A stretch of 64,000 nt of DNA from Salinadaptatus halalkaliphilus (lineage in GTDB: Archaea > Halobacteriota > Halobacteria > Halobacteriales > Natrialbaceae). The notes under the pieces were generated by a model. It was not told where the DNA came from. It ran no database searches and was given only the letters and a program-made list of their open reading frames with translations. Position 1 is the first letter of the stretch; each line of letters begins with the position of its first letter. The stretch lies in NCBI RefSeq assembly GCF_006543045.1, contig NZ_RBZW01000011.1:99219-163218 (forward strand), in the 5' to 3' direction. This document shows positions 26,389 to 34,958 of this stretch, in pieces. Both the position numbers and the translations under genes were made by a program.

Positions 26389-26883
26389 ATGGTCAGTCAG
26401 GTCACGGACGGGGTCGACGAAATCGATCGGGCGATCCTCAAGGTGCTCGCACAGGATCCGCGAACGCCCTACGCCGACATCGCCGACCGACTCGTCGACG
26501 AGGGGTACGAACTGTCGGCCGAGGGCGTCCGTAACCGCGTCTCGAAACTCCTCCAGAAGACATCGCCGTTCTTCCTGCTCGAGCCGGAAGAACACGACTG
26601 GGAGATCCTTCGGCTCGCGGTCTCGGTTGCCGATGCCTCGGGTGCTCGGGACGATGTCATGGAACGGATCGCCGACATGCCGTTCTGGCTCGTCTGCAAG
26701 GGGATCGGCACCTACGACGTCTACGCGGTCGCGACGGCCGCCTCGAACGCGGACGTCGACGCGCTCGTCCAGCAGGTCAAGACGATGGAGACCGTCACCA
26801 ACGTCGAGTTTTCGATCGAGACCGGCAGAGATACGAACGTCGACGACTACCTCTCGCCGAAGTCGATCGAAGAAGAAACGTGA
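26389..26883 (+). CDS. Lrp/AsnC-type transcriptional regulator
   Basis: A 164-residue DNA-binding protein. The N-terminal winged helix (VDEIDRAILKVLAQDPRTPYADIADRLVDEGYELSAEGVRNRVSKLL) is the AsnC-type HTH. It is followed by a ferredoxin-like ligand-binding/dimerisation half (LRLAVSVADASGARDDVMERIAD ... VCKGIGTYDVYAVATAA). The start at 26389 is used because upstream codons (26359 on) lack family resemblance. Its place inside the island suggests local control by an acyl-CoA or amino-acid-like effector; that is inference. Confidence 0.88.
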   Translation: MVSQVTDGVDEIDRAILKVLAQDPRTPYADIADRLVDEGYELSAEGVRNRVSKLLQKTSPFFLLEPEEHDWEILRLAVSVADASGARDDVMERIADMPFWLVCKGIGTYDVYAVATAASNADVDALVQQVKTMETVTNVEFSIETGRDTNVDDYLSPKSIEEET

Positions 26884-26905
26884 CGGGAAGGCGGCGTATC
26901 GCCGT

Positions 26906-27673
26906 TTACTCGCCGGTAAACGTCGGTTCGCGATCCTCGAGGAACGCGGTCATCCCTTCGTACTGGTCGGCGGTGTCGAAACAGGCCGCGATCGTCTCGA
27001 GGGTCGAGTCGATGCCTCGTTCGATGCCGGCCGATCGCCACGCGGCGAACACCTCGGACTGGTACTGGAGGACGAGCGGGCTCTTGTCGGCGACCCGATC
27101 GACCAACTGGGTGACCGCCTCGTCGTGCTCGTCGGCCCCCACTGCGCGGTTGACGAGTCCGATCTCGGCGGCGTGTTCCCCGGTGATCGTCTCGCCGGTG
27201 TAGACGAGTTCCTTGGCTCGCTGGAGGCCGACGAGACGAATCAAGAGCCCACCGTGAATGCCGGTGACGAGGCCGACGTCGATCTCTGGCAATCCGAGCG
27301 CGGCGTCGCTCGTCGCGACCCGAAAGTCACACGCCATCGCCAGCTCGAGGCCGGCACCCAGCGCGTAGCCGCCACAGCCACAGATCGTGACGGCGCTGAG
27401 ATCGCGAAGCGCATCCATCGCGCCGTAGAGGTCGGAGAGAACGGCTCGCGCCTCGGTGGTCGAACACTCTCGGACCGCGTCGAGTTTCAGCCCCGCGGTG
27501 AGTCCGTCGTCGGCGCCGGCGATCGTGAGAACGGCGACATCGTCGGGGACCGAGCGGATCGTCTCGTGGAGCTCCTCGAGGACCGCCGGCGACAGAAGGT
27601 TCAATTGGCCCGCGTCGAGTCGGAGGTGTGCCAGGTGATCGATCTCGTCATCTCGCGTGAGTGTCACTGCCAT
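26906..27673 (-). CDS. Enoyl-CoA hydratase (crotonase 3, canonical active site)
   Basis: A 255-residue crotonase with both catalytic glutamates in the expected segments: [17 protein letters not shown] (E144-equivalent) and ALGLPEIDVGLVTGIHGG (E164-equivalent). This fits a true hydratase adding water to trans-2-enoyl-CoA. The N terminus has DEIDHLAHLRLDAGQLNLLS, the usual first strand. It is read leftwards, downstream of the MFS transporter gene, with a 51-bp gap, and converges on the Lrp-type regulator. It probably forms an operon with the transporter. Confidence 0.9.
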   Translation of the reverse strand: MAVTLTRDDEIDHLAHLRLDAGQLNLLSPAVLEELHETIRSVPDDVAVLTIAGADDGLTAGLKLDAVRECSTTEARAVLSDLYGAMDALRDLSAVTICGCGGYALGAGLELAMACDFRVATSDAALGLPEIDVGLVTGIHGGLLIRLVGLQRAKELVYTGETITGEHAAEIGLVNRAVGADEHDEAVTQLVDRVADKSPLVLQYQSEVFAAWRSAGIERGIDSTLETIAACFDTADQYEGMTAFLEDREPTFTGE

Positions 27674-27724
27674 AGGGCTACTCGAGCGGCCAGGGTATTG
27701 ATACTGCCGGAGCCGGATGGCCGA

Positions 27725-28882
27725 TCAGTCGTCGGCGAGACACAGCGTCACGAGGACAACGATGCCAGCGACGGCGGCGAGTGCGAGGAAGGCCTCGTCG
27801 AAGAGGCCGCGATCGCCGGCCGCGCCGAAGGCGACCGGGCTGAGTGCACCGATGAGAAACGCCGTCGTTCGCACGACGCCGAAGCCGGTTCCCTGGAGGC
27901 GATCGGGAATGATCGTCAACAGAAACGCCTCGACGATCGTGCTCACGCCCAGCAGTGCGCTGATCAGTGCTGTTACGATCACGAGCGGCCAGAACCCCTC
28001 CACCGATGGCAGCGCCGCGAGTGCGGCCCCCGAGACGAGGCCGACGACCAGCAGCGACCGCCGAGCGCCGACCCGGTCGTATGCGCCGCCAGCGACCGGT
28101 TTGATGGCGATTCCGAGCACGAAAAAGAGCCCGAACAGGCCGCTGGCGAGCGTCGAGGAGAGACCCTTGATCTCGATCAGGTACGTCGGGTAGAAGCCGG
28201 TAAAGGCCTGCCAGATACAGAGCCCGAGCGCGTAGATAGCCGTCCCCTGTACGACCGCAGGCCGACGGACGACCTCGAGGACGGTCGACCAGCTGTCCCC
28301 ACCGCTTTCCTGTTCGGGCCTGTTGTCGGCGCTCGGGACGACCACCAGGACTGCGATCCCGACCCCCAGAAACACCGGGACGAGGTAGCCGAAGCCGAGT
28401 TGCCAGGCGACGCTGGCGCCGAGGATCCCGGCGAGGGGTGGCAGGACGGATTGACCCGCGTCGGCGGAGGCCGCCGTCACGCCGTTTGCCGTTCCGAGTT
28501 GGTCGGAATAGAGGCTGCTGAGGACGGTGTAGCGCGAAACGGCGTAGAGTGCGATGGCGGCACCGAACAGCGCCGTGGCCCCGAACAGCACGATGGCCGA
28601 TCGGGCAGTGATGACGAGCACGAGCATCCCCGCGGCGAGAAACGTGCTCGCGACCAGCGTGCGTCGCTCGCCGACCCGATCGGCGAGCATCCCACCCGGA
28701 AGCTGACAGATCGCGTAGGCCAGAAACAACACGGTCACGAGCAGCCCCGCGGTCGTCAGATCGAGATCGTACGCCTCCCTGAGGCTCGGCAACAGGACGG
28801 GGTAGACCATCCGCGCGCCCATCGTGAGTGCCCAGCCGGCTGCGACGGCAAGCAGGATCTTTCCGCGGCCGTCGCTACGCAA
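27725..28882 (-). CDS. MFS transporter
   Basis: A 385-residue major facilitator with about 12 membrane helices; motif A-like GGMLADRVGERRTL follows helix 2 (residues near 62-76) and LFFVLGIAIKPVAGGAYDRVGARR repeats it in the C half. It could carry the pathway substrate or export an intermediate. The start is uncertain: the call uses TTG at 28882, while the frame stays open and protein-like upstream (LDAIERNVRE) to a stop at 28934-28936, with no ATG or GTG there. It is divergent from the acyl-CoA ligase at 29045. Confidence 0.9.
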   Translation of the reverse strand: MRSDGRGKILLAVAAGWALTMGARMVYPVLLPSLREAYDLDLTTAGLLVTVLFLAYAICQLPGGMLADRVGERRTLVASTFLAAGMLVLVITARSAIVLFGATALFGAAIALYAVSRYTVLSSLYSDQLGTANGVTAASADAGQSVLPPLAGILGASVAWQLGFGYLVPVFLGVGIAVLVVVPSADNRPEQESGGDSWSTVLEVVRRPAVVQGTAIYALGLCIWQAFTGFYPTYLIEIKGLSSTLASGLFGLFFVLGIAIKPVAGGAYDRVGARRSLLVVGLVSGAALAALPSVEGFWPLVIVTALISALLGVSTIVEAFLLTIIPDRLQGTGFGVVRTTAFLIGALSPVAFGAAGDRGLFDEAFLALAAVAGIVVLVTLCLADD

Positions 28883-29044
28883 CTCTCGAACGTTGCGTTC
28901 GATCGCGTCGAGATACGTCGATGCTATCGTGTGTCACCTACGTGGACGTTTCCGGGACAGCGTGATGAACATTCCGCCGTCGCGACCCGCCTTCGACGAA
29001 CGAAAATTTCAAGCCCTGGTGGGAAGATTGGTACCGTATACCAC

Positions 29045-30733
29045 ATGCTTACGACCGATTACGACGAGGGCCCACTCCGCGAGCAGACGATGTCGACGAT
29101 CCTCGAGAACAGAGCCACACGGTTCGGGAGCGATCCGTTCGTACAGTACGGACCGGAATCCCGGACCATCTCCTTTCGCGAACTCGACGACACTGCGAAC
29201 TCGATCGCCAACGCACTGGGTGCGTTGGGCATCGAGACGGGTGACCACGTCTCGGTCATGGTTCGAGACCCGCTGCGAACGCTGTTCGCGATGTGTGGGA
29301 TCAACACGGCCGGCGCCGTCTACTCGCCGATCAACTACGACTACTCGGGCGAACCCCTCCGCTACCAGCTAGACGACACCGACCCATCGGTACTCGTCGT
29401 CGAGGACCGGTATCTCGAGCGCCTCGCGGCCATCGAGGACGACCTCGAGTGCTCGCCGCGACTCGTCGTCTATCGCTCCGGCGAGGCAACCGTCGACGAA
29501 CAGCCGTCGATCGGCCCCGACGACGCGACCGACTTCGCGGATATGCTGACGGCCGACACCGCCCCGCCCGACGTCTCGCTGTCGTGGGACGACGAGGCAA
29601 GCATCGTCTACACCTCGGGGACGACGGGCCGTCCCAAAGGGGTCGTGTTGCCCTACCGCTGGATCTTTGCGAACTACGCCGGGAAACGGACCGCCTTCCT
29701 TTCGCCGGAAGACACCATGCACACGTCGTTACCGCTGTATCACGTTGCTGGGCTCTACTGGGACGTGACGGCCGCGCTGATCGCCGGCGCGTCGGTTTCC
29801 CTCTGGGATCGGTTCAGCGCGACCGACTTCTGGGATCGCATCGATCGCTACGATGCGACGACGGTGACGCTGCTGTCGGTGATGATCCCGTGGCTCGACG
29901 ACCGCAGCCCCTCCGCGGCCGACCGGCACAACACGCTAAACAAGGTTCACATGCAGCCGTTGCCCGAGAATTACGGGGAACTCGCACAGCGGTACGGCTT
30001 CGACTTCATCACCGTCGGCTTCGGCCAGACGGAGTGTGGCGGCCCCTTCGGTGCGCTCGTCCACGCCGCTCGAGGCGACGACGCTACGCCACCCGAATAT
30101 CGCCGCGGGCTGGACACCCAGGACGTGATCGACGCGGCCGAGAGGGTCGGACTGCCAGTCGTCTCGGAGGTTCCCGGCGACCGTTACATGGGCAAACCGC
30201 GAACGGAGATCATGGAGGCGACGGTCCTCGACGAGAACGACGAGCAACTCCCGCCGGGCGAGGTCGGCGAACTCGCCGTCCGACCCCAGCTGCCGGGTCT
30301 CATCCTCGATCGCTATCTGGGGAAACCCGAGGAGACGGTACGGGCCTTTCGCAACCTCTGGTTTCACACCGGCGACGCCGTCTACCGCGACGAGGCCGAC
30401 AATTTCTACTTCGTCGATCGGATCGGCGACGTGATCCGCCGCCGCGGCGAAAATATCTCCTCGGTCCAGATTCAGGACGCGATCAACAGCCACGACGACG
30501 TCGCGCAGGCAGCCGTCTTCCCCGTCTCGGCTCCCGAAGGTGGCGAGGATCAGATCGGAGCGGCGGTCGTCGTCGAGAACGATCTCTCTCGAGGGACCCT
30601 CGAGGCGTTCCTCGACGATCAACTGCCGTCGTTTATGACGCCGGATCGACTGCAACTCGTGGCGGACCTGCCGACGACCGAGACGAACAAGATCGAGAAG
30701 TACAAACTCCGGGAACGGTTTCTCGAGGACTGA
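29045..30733 (+). CDS. AMP-forming acyl-CoA ligase (CaiC-like)
   Basis: An ANL-superfamily ligase of 562 residues. Motifs are YTSGTTGRPKGVVLPY, GFGQTECGGPFG, WFHTGDAVYRDEADNFYFVDR and the C-terminal hinge DVIRRRGENISS, the form typical of crotonobetaine/carnitine-CoA ligase relatives. ATG 29045 is followed by MLTTDYDEGPLREQTMSTILENRATRFG; a second ATG at 29090 is possible. The frame runs open for almost 2.7 kb upstream, but that is shadow of genes on the other strand. The neighbouring crotonase at 30816 follows on the same strand. Confidence 0.94.
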   Translation: MLTTDYDEGPLREQTMSTILENRATRFGSDPFVQYGPESRTISFRELDDTANSIANALGALGIETGDHVSVMVRDPLRTLFAMCGINTAGAVYSPINYDYSGEPLRYQLDDTDPSVLVVEDRYLERLAAIEDDLECSPRLVVYRSGEATVDEQPSIGPDDATDFADMLTADTAPPDVSLSWDDEASIVYTSGTTGRPKGVVLPYRWIFANYAGKRTAFLSPEDTMHTSLPLYHVAGLYWDVTAALIAGASVSLWDRFSATDFWDRIDRYDATTVTLLSVMIPWLDDRSPSAADRHNTLNKVHMQPLPENYGELAQRYGFDFITVGFGQTECGGPFGALVHAARGDDATPPEYRRGLDTQDVIDAAERVGLPVVSEVPGDRYMGKPRTEIMEATVLDENDEQLPPGEVGELAVRPQLPGLILDRYLGKPEETVRAFRNLWFHTGDAVYRDEADNFYFVDRIGDVIRRRGENISSVQIQDAINSHDDVAQAAVFPVSAPEGGEDQIGAAVVVENDLSRGTLEAFLDDQLPSFMTPDRLQLVADLPTTETNKIEKYKLRERFLED

Positions 30734-30785
30734 TCGAACCGAAGGACCGACCGACAGCCGACTACTGTGTGAATATGCACCAAGA

Positions 30786-30791
30786 TTTATA
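30786..30791 (+). promoter_or_regulatory. TATA-like box for crotonase 4
   Basis: TTTATA ends 24 nt before the ATG at 30816, favouring that start over an in-frame ATG at 30801. Confidence 0.5.
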
Positions 30792-30815
30792 CTCGAGTAC
30801 GTGCCTGTCTCTGCC

Positions 30816-31607
30816 ATGTCAGATCGAATCCGAACGGCCGAAACCGACGGTGTAGTCACGATCACGATGGACGACCCGGAGCGAATGAACCCGCTCTCGC
30901 GCGAAGACTATCTCGGAATCTACGACGCGCTGCGGGCGGCCCGGACGACGGACGCGACCTGCGTCGTCCTCGAGGGTGCCGGTGAGGCGTTTTCGGCCGG
31001 CTTCGACGTCGAGTCGATGGGCGAAGGTGCCGGCGGCGACGAGCCGCTTCACGAGAACGTCGGGGAGATCAGGCGCCACGAGCACTCCGTGGTTCAGGAG
31101 ATCATCACGCATCCCCTGCCCGTGATCGGGAAGATCGACGGGCCGGCGGTCGGCGACGCCGCCGGCTTCGCCATCGCCTGTGACATTCCACTCGCGAGCG
31201 AGCGGACGAAGATCGGCTTCTCGCACGTCCGGTTCGGCCTCAGCATGGACTGTGGCATCTCTTATGTCCTGCCGCGACTCGTCGGGCGGGGACTCGCGAT
31301 GGAACTGGCGATGACCGGACGGATCGTCGACGGCGAGCGCGCGAACGAACTCGGTCTCGTCAACCACGTCTTCCCAACCGACGAGTTCGAGACACGCGCC
31401 GACGAGATCGTCGAGACGATCGCCAGCGGCCCGCCGATCGCTCTCGAGCACATCAAGTACCTGATCAGAACCGGCCAGACGGCCTCCCTCGAGGCGGCTC
31501 TCGAGAACGAGGCAGCGAGACAGACGATCGTCTTCGACACCGAGGATTACGAACACGCCGTCGAGGCGCTGCAAAACGACGAGAAGCCCACGTTTGAGGG
31601 CCGATAA
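30816..31607 (+). CDS. Crotonase-fold protein 4
   Basis: A 263-residue crotonase starting MSDRIRTAETDGVVTITMDDPERMNPLS. The oxyanion segments GEAFSAGFDVESM and VGDAAGFAIACD are present. The E144 position is Gly and the E164 position is His (IGFSHVRFGLSMDCG), so it lacks the standard hydratase pair. The relatives with this look are often annotated as enoyl-CoA hydratase without biochemical support. It follows the CaiC-like ligase and has its own TATA-like box. It converges on crotonase 5. Confidence 0.88.
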   Translation: MSDRIRTAETDGVVTITMDDPERMNPLSREDYLGIYDALRAARTTDATCVVLEGAGEAFSAGFDVESMGEGAGGDEPLHENVGEIRRHEHSVVQEIITHPLPVIGKIDGPAVGDAAGFAIACDIPLASERTKIGFSHVRFGLSMDCGISYVLPRLVGRGLAMELAMTGRIVDGERANELGLVNHVFPTDEFETRADEIVETIASGPPIALEHIKYLIRTGQTASLEAALENEAARQTIVFDTEDYEHAVEALQNDEKPTFEGR

Positions 31608-31631
31608 CGACCGACGCGAGTCGCCCGTCGC

Positions 31632-32429
31632 TTACCGCCCTTCGAACGATGGGTCGCGGTCCGCTCCGAACGCCTCGATACCTTCCTGGTGGTCGCGCGT
31701 GCTCGAGGCGAGGTTCTGGGATTTGGCTTCGCGTTCGACGACCTCGCGGATGGTGCTGTTGTACGAGCGATCGATGTTGGTCACCGACTCGTGGAGCGCG
31801 ACCGTCGGCCCGGTCGCGACCTGCTCGATGAGATCGCCGGCTTGCGCTTCGAACTCGTCCGCGTCGTAGGCGTGGTTGATCAGACCGAGCGACGCGGCGT
31901 GCTCGCCGTCGATCATCTCGCCGGTCAGCGCCAGTTCCTTGGCGACGTAGGGGCCGACGGCTCGCGTGACGAAAAGCGATGTCGCCAAGTCGAGTGTGAG
32001 ACCAATATTTCGGAAGGCGAGGCCAAACGTGGCGTCCTCGCTGGCGAGAACGAGGTCACATGCCATGGCGACGCCGACACCCGCTCCGACACAGTAGCCG
32101 TCGACTTTCGCGATCGTCGGCAGTTCGTAGTTGTAGAGTTTGACCGGCACCGCCTCCGCGAGGTCGACGATCGATTGGGTCCGCTCGTGATCCGGCACGC
32201 CGCCCTCGCTTTTCTCGCCCATCCCTTTGACGTCGCCGCCGGCACAGAACGCGCCCCCGCTGCCCTCGAGGACGACGACCCGCGCATCGTCGCGGTCGCT
32301 GACTTCGTCGAGTCTGGCCTCGATACCGGTTCTGATGCCCTCCGACAGGGCGTTCATCCGGTCTGGCTGGTTCAGCGTGATGGTGGCGATCCCGTCTTCG
32401 ACCTCGAGCAGCACGTCATTTGCTGACAT
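31632..32429 (-). CDS. Crotonase-fold protein 5
   Basis: A 265-residue crotonase. The start at 32429 (MSANDVLLEVEDGIATITLNQPDRMNALS) is supported by the TATA-like AATTAAAT at 32449-32456. Oxyanion segments GGAFCAGGDVKGM and VGAGVGVAMACD are present. Both catalytic-Glu positions are replaced, by Gly (GAGVG) and Phe (FGLAFRNIGLTLD). It resembles crotonase 4 in that region, suggesting the two are related paralogues flanking each other tail to tail. Downstream of the IclR regulator on the same strand. Confidence 0.88.
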   Translation of the reverse strand: MSANDVLLEVEDGIATITLNQPDRMNALSEGIRTGIEARLDEVSDRDDARVVVLEGSGGAFCAGGDVKGMGEKSEGGVPDHERTQSIVDLAEAVPVKLYNYELPTIAKVDGYCVGAGVGVAMACDLVLASEDATFGLAFRNIGLTLDLATSLFVTRAVGPYVAKELALTGEMIDGEHAASLGLINHAYDADEFEAQAGDLIEQVATGPTVALHESVTNIDRSYNSTIREVVEREAKSQNLASSTRDHQEGIEAFGADRDPSFEGR

Positions 32430-32432
32430 ACC

Positions 32433-32451
32433 ATTGGGAACGGAACCCAAT
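32433..32451 (-). promoter_or_regulatory. Palindrome between TATA box and start of crotonase 5
   Basis: ATTGGG, 7-nt spacer, CCCAAT. It lies just upstream of the start codon at 32429, covering the expected transcription start, with the TATA-like box (32449-32456) overlapping its distal edge. A repressor bound here would block initiation. The IclR-type gene 60 bp upstream is an obvious candidate. Confidence 0.4.
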
Positions 32452-32492
32452 TAAATAATCATTGTGGAACACCACCGACAGACCCGCCTGCG

Positions 32493-33263
32493 TTACCGAT
32501 AGGTCAACGAGAGTTCGATCTGGTTCGTCGTATCCAGGAGCGCCTCGACCAACGGCTCGCGAACTGTGGGCTTGGACAGTCGGTAGGACGGACCGGAGAT
32601 GGTTACCGCCCCGAGTACCGCCCCGTCGAGAACGAACGGCGAGCCGATCGCGTAAATGCCTTCGGCGTGTTCCTCGTCGTTGATCGCGTACCCCTGCTCG
32701 CGAATGGTCTCGAGTTCGGCGTCGAGTTCGGCCCTCGTCGTGATCGTCTGGGGCGTCTGTTCGGGGAGTCCGCGGTGATCGACGATCCGATCGATCCGGT
32801 CGTCGGAAAGGTGAGCCAGAATTGCTTTTCCTGCTGCCGTACAGTGAAGCGGCGGCCGCCATCCCAGACGCGCGAGGTCGTATCCCGAACCTTGCTCGCG
32901 GTTGGCGTCGTCGATGACGACGCTCTGACCGTACTCCTCGGTGTAGAGCCAGATGACCTCGTCGATGTCGTCGGCCAGCGCGTGCATCTCTTCGCTGGCG
33001 GTGTCGAAAAACGAGAGGCGATTTCTGGCGGTGACACCGTGATCGAGCCCCTTCAGTCCGAGTCGATACTCCGTCCCCTCCTGGACGACGTACTCGAGTG
33101 CAACGAGCGTCGAGAGGTGATCGTGGACGGTGCTCTGTGCCAGGTCCAACGCCTCCGCGAGTTCGACCACACCGGCCCCGTTCCGTTCACTGATCGCTTC
33201 GACGATACCGAACGCAGTCTCGACGGATCGAATCGGGCGATTTGGCGTGGATCGTGGCGTCAT
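32493..33263 (-). CDS. IclR-family transcriptional regulator
   Basis: A 256-residue regulator. N-terminal winged HTH: SVETAFGIVEAISERNGAGVVELAEALDLAQSTVHDHLSTLVALEYV, then the IclR effector domain with LARLGWRPPLHCTAAGKAILAHL and the late EEHAEGIYAIGSPFVLDGAVLGAVTISGPSYRL. IclR proteins bind small aromatic or aliphatic acids and control catabolic operons. The start at 33263 (MTPRSTPNRPIRSVETAF) is preferred to one four codons earlier. It lies within the acyl-CoA island and may control it. Confidence 0.95.
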   Translation of the reverse strand: MTPRSTPNRPIRSVETAFGIVEAISERNGAGVVELAEALDLAQSTVHDHLSTLVALEYVVQEGTEYRLGLKGLDHGVTARNRLSFFDTASEEMHALADDIDEVIWLYTEEYGQSVVIDDANREQGSGYDLARLGWRPPLHCTAAGKAILAHLSDDRIDRIVDHRGLPEQTPQTITTRAELDAELETIREQGYAINDEEHAEGIYAIGSPFVLDGAVLGAVTISGPSYRLSKPTVREPLVEALLDTTNQIELSLTYR

Positions 33264-33584
33264 GCGTGATACCACGATTCAGTCAGATATAATAATTCCT
33301 GCGACTGACCGAACGCAGCCACGTATCGTCGCCTCGAATTCGGACCTCCCGAATCATGGACTCGGTTTCTCGGCGAAGGTACGGAGTGGGCGGAATTAAA
33401 TTACAAGCATACGCCAGTAATCAATGGTATGGGGACGAGTACCAATAGTACTGTTTATTCGGGAGTGACGAATTTCTGACCCGTCTGCTTGGTTTCCAGC
33501 AGGAGCAGCATCGACGGCAGTCGATCGCTGCCAGCGCCGAACACTCCTCACGACGACGCGAAAAATCGACGGACCGAATTGACC
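33264..33584. other. 321-bp intergenic region upstream of iclR-type gene
   Basis: AT-rich stretch with several TATA-like runs (for example AATTAAATT near 33395 and TTTATT near 33452). No coding signature. It presumably carries the regulator's promoter. The gene to the right ends here, so the right part may hold its transcript end. Confidence 0.5.
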
Positions 33585-34379
33585 TTATCGGCCCTTGAAC
33601 TCGGGTTCGTAATCGTCTTCGGCGAACCCGCGGGCGCCCTCTTTGTGATCTTCGGTCGCGAGCAGCGGTTCGAAAACCTTGTTGTCGTAGGCGATGCCTT
33701 CCTCGAGGTTCGTCTGGGCGGCAGTCCGGGCGGAGTCTTTGATCGCCTGAATCGAGAGCGGTGGCTTCGCGGCGATCGTCTCGGCAAATTCGTCGACGGC
33801 GTCGTCCAAATCGTCGCCGTAGACGCGGTTGACGAGACCCAGATCGTCCGCTCGTTCGGCGCCGATGTGGTCGCCCGTCATGGCGATTTCCATCGCCGCG
33901 GCGGGATTGGCCAGTTCGCTGATCAACTGGACGCCACCCGCACCCGGGATGATGCCGAGATCGACTTCCGGCAGCCCCACTCGAGCGTCTTCGTGAGCGA
34001 TCCGAATGTCACAGGACATCGCTGTCTCGAGGCCGCCGCCGAGACAGTAGCCCTCGATTTTCGCGATGACCGGCACCGGGAACTCCCGAATGAACTTGTA
34101 GTGATCGCGCTCGGAGTTCGCACCGGCCGATTCGTCGCTGAACTCGTTGATGTCCGCGCCAGCACAGAAGTTCCCCTCGGCACCCTCGACGACGACCGCC
34201 CGCAGCGCAATGCCGTCGACCTCCTCGTTCTGGGCCTCGAGTTGCCGCAGCCCGGCGATAATGTCGTCCCGGAGCTGACTGCTCAGTGCGTTCAGTGCAT
34301 CCGGACGGTTCAGCGTCAGATAGCCGACGCCCGTTTCCGAATCGAACTCGACGACCGTCGTTTCCAATTCTTCGTGCAT
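33585..34379 (-). CDS. Enoyl-CoA hydratase (crotonase 6, canonical active site)
   Basis: A 264-residue crotonase with both catalytic glutamates: EGYCLGGGLETAMSCD (E144-equivalent) and ARVGLPEVDLGIIPGAGG (E164-equivalent), plus the oxyanion segment GNFCAGADINEF. This is the most canonical hydratase in the window, likely adding water to 2-enoyl-CoA. The start at 34379 is backed by a TATA-like CCTATAACT (34404-34412, read on the minus strand) 25 nt upstream. It marks the right edge of the acyl-CoA island. Confidence 0.93.
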   Translation of the reverse strand: MHEELETTVVEFDSETGVGYLTLNRPDALNALSSQLRDDIIAGLRQLEAQNEEVDGIALRAVVVEGAEGNFCAGADINEFSDESAGANSERDHYKFIREFPVPVIAKIEGYCLGGGLETAMSCDIRIAHEDARVGLPEVDLGIIPGAGGVQLISELANPAAAMEIAMTGDHIGAERADDLGLVNRVYGDDLDDAVDEFAETIAAKPPLSIQAIKDSARTAAQTNLEEGIAYDNKVFEPLLATEDHKEGARGFAEDDYEPEFKGR

Positions 34380-34958
34380 CGTTGCTGACTAACTCGGTGA
34401 AGACCTATAACTTTGCGTGGTTTGAGCCCATACGACACAGTGTAGACAGTCCGTCGTCGCCGTGTTCCGGCCACAGTTGCCGGCTTCGCGACTGGAGTAG
34501 CCACACACCTAATTACAGATACCTTCTCAATTTCAGTCAATGAGATAAAACCAAATATACCAGACCAACATTATATATTCCGAGTGCTCGTTCGAGAGAG
34601 TTTATCGATCTGTGAATCGATAACGTCTAGGACTGGCTCGAGACTGTCAAACAGTATACGGCCAGAGATAGCCCATCGATTGCCGTATAATCGGCATATA
34701 GTGAACTGTGTTCGTCGTCTTTCCCGATTCAATAGCGCAAAGAGTATTACAGCGAACGTCGGATAGCGGTCGATTTCATGCCAAAGCATCATATTCATAT
34801 ACATCTATTTTAGTAAATAGTTTCGATAGCCTCAACGAACCGCGATCGTTGCTTTTGTACGACAGTTATGCGCTGATTTCGCCCACAACAGCCATTATTT
34901 ATTTTCCATTCCTTCTTAATCAGTAAGATATATTGCTCTGATACAGAGATGAGGTAGT
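34380..34958. other. 579-bp AT-rich intergenic region, no gene seen
   Basis: GC falls well below the flanks from 34500 to 34950. Frames present are short and have no family features. The right end has a T-rich promoter-like patch before the membrane protein gene at 34959. Low GC of this length may mark an old insertion or island boundary; no repeat or integrase remnant is visible. Confidence 0.45.

Noticed and set aside
26309..30733. A 1474-codon open frame on the plus strand
   Set aside because: Only the part from 29045 is a real protein (acyl-CoA ligase). The rest lies opposite two well-supported minus-strand genes (crotonase 3 and the MFS transporter) and reads as Arg/Asp/Gly-rich shadow.
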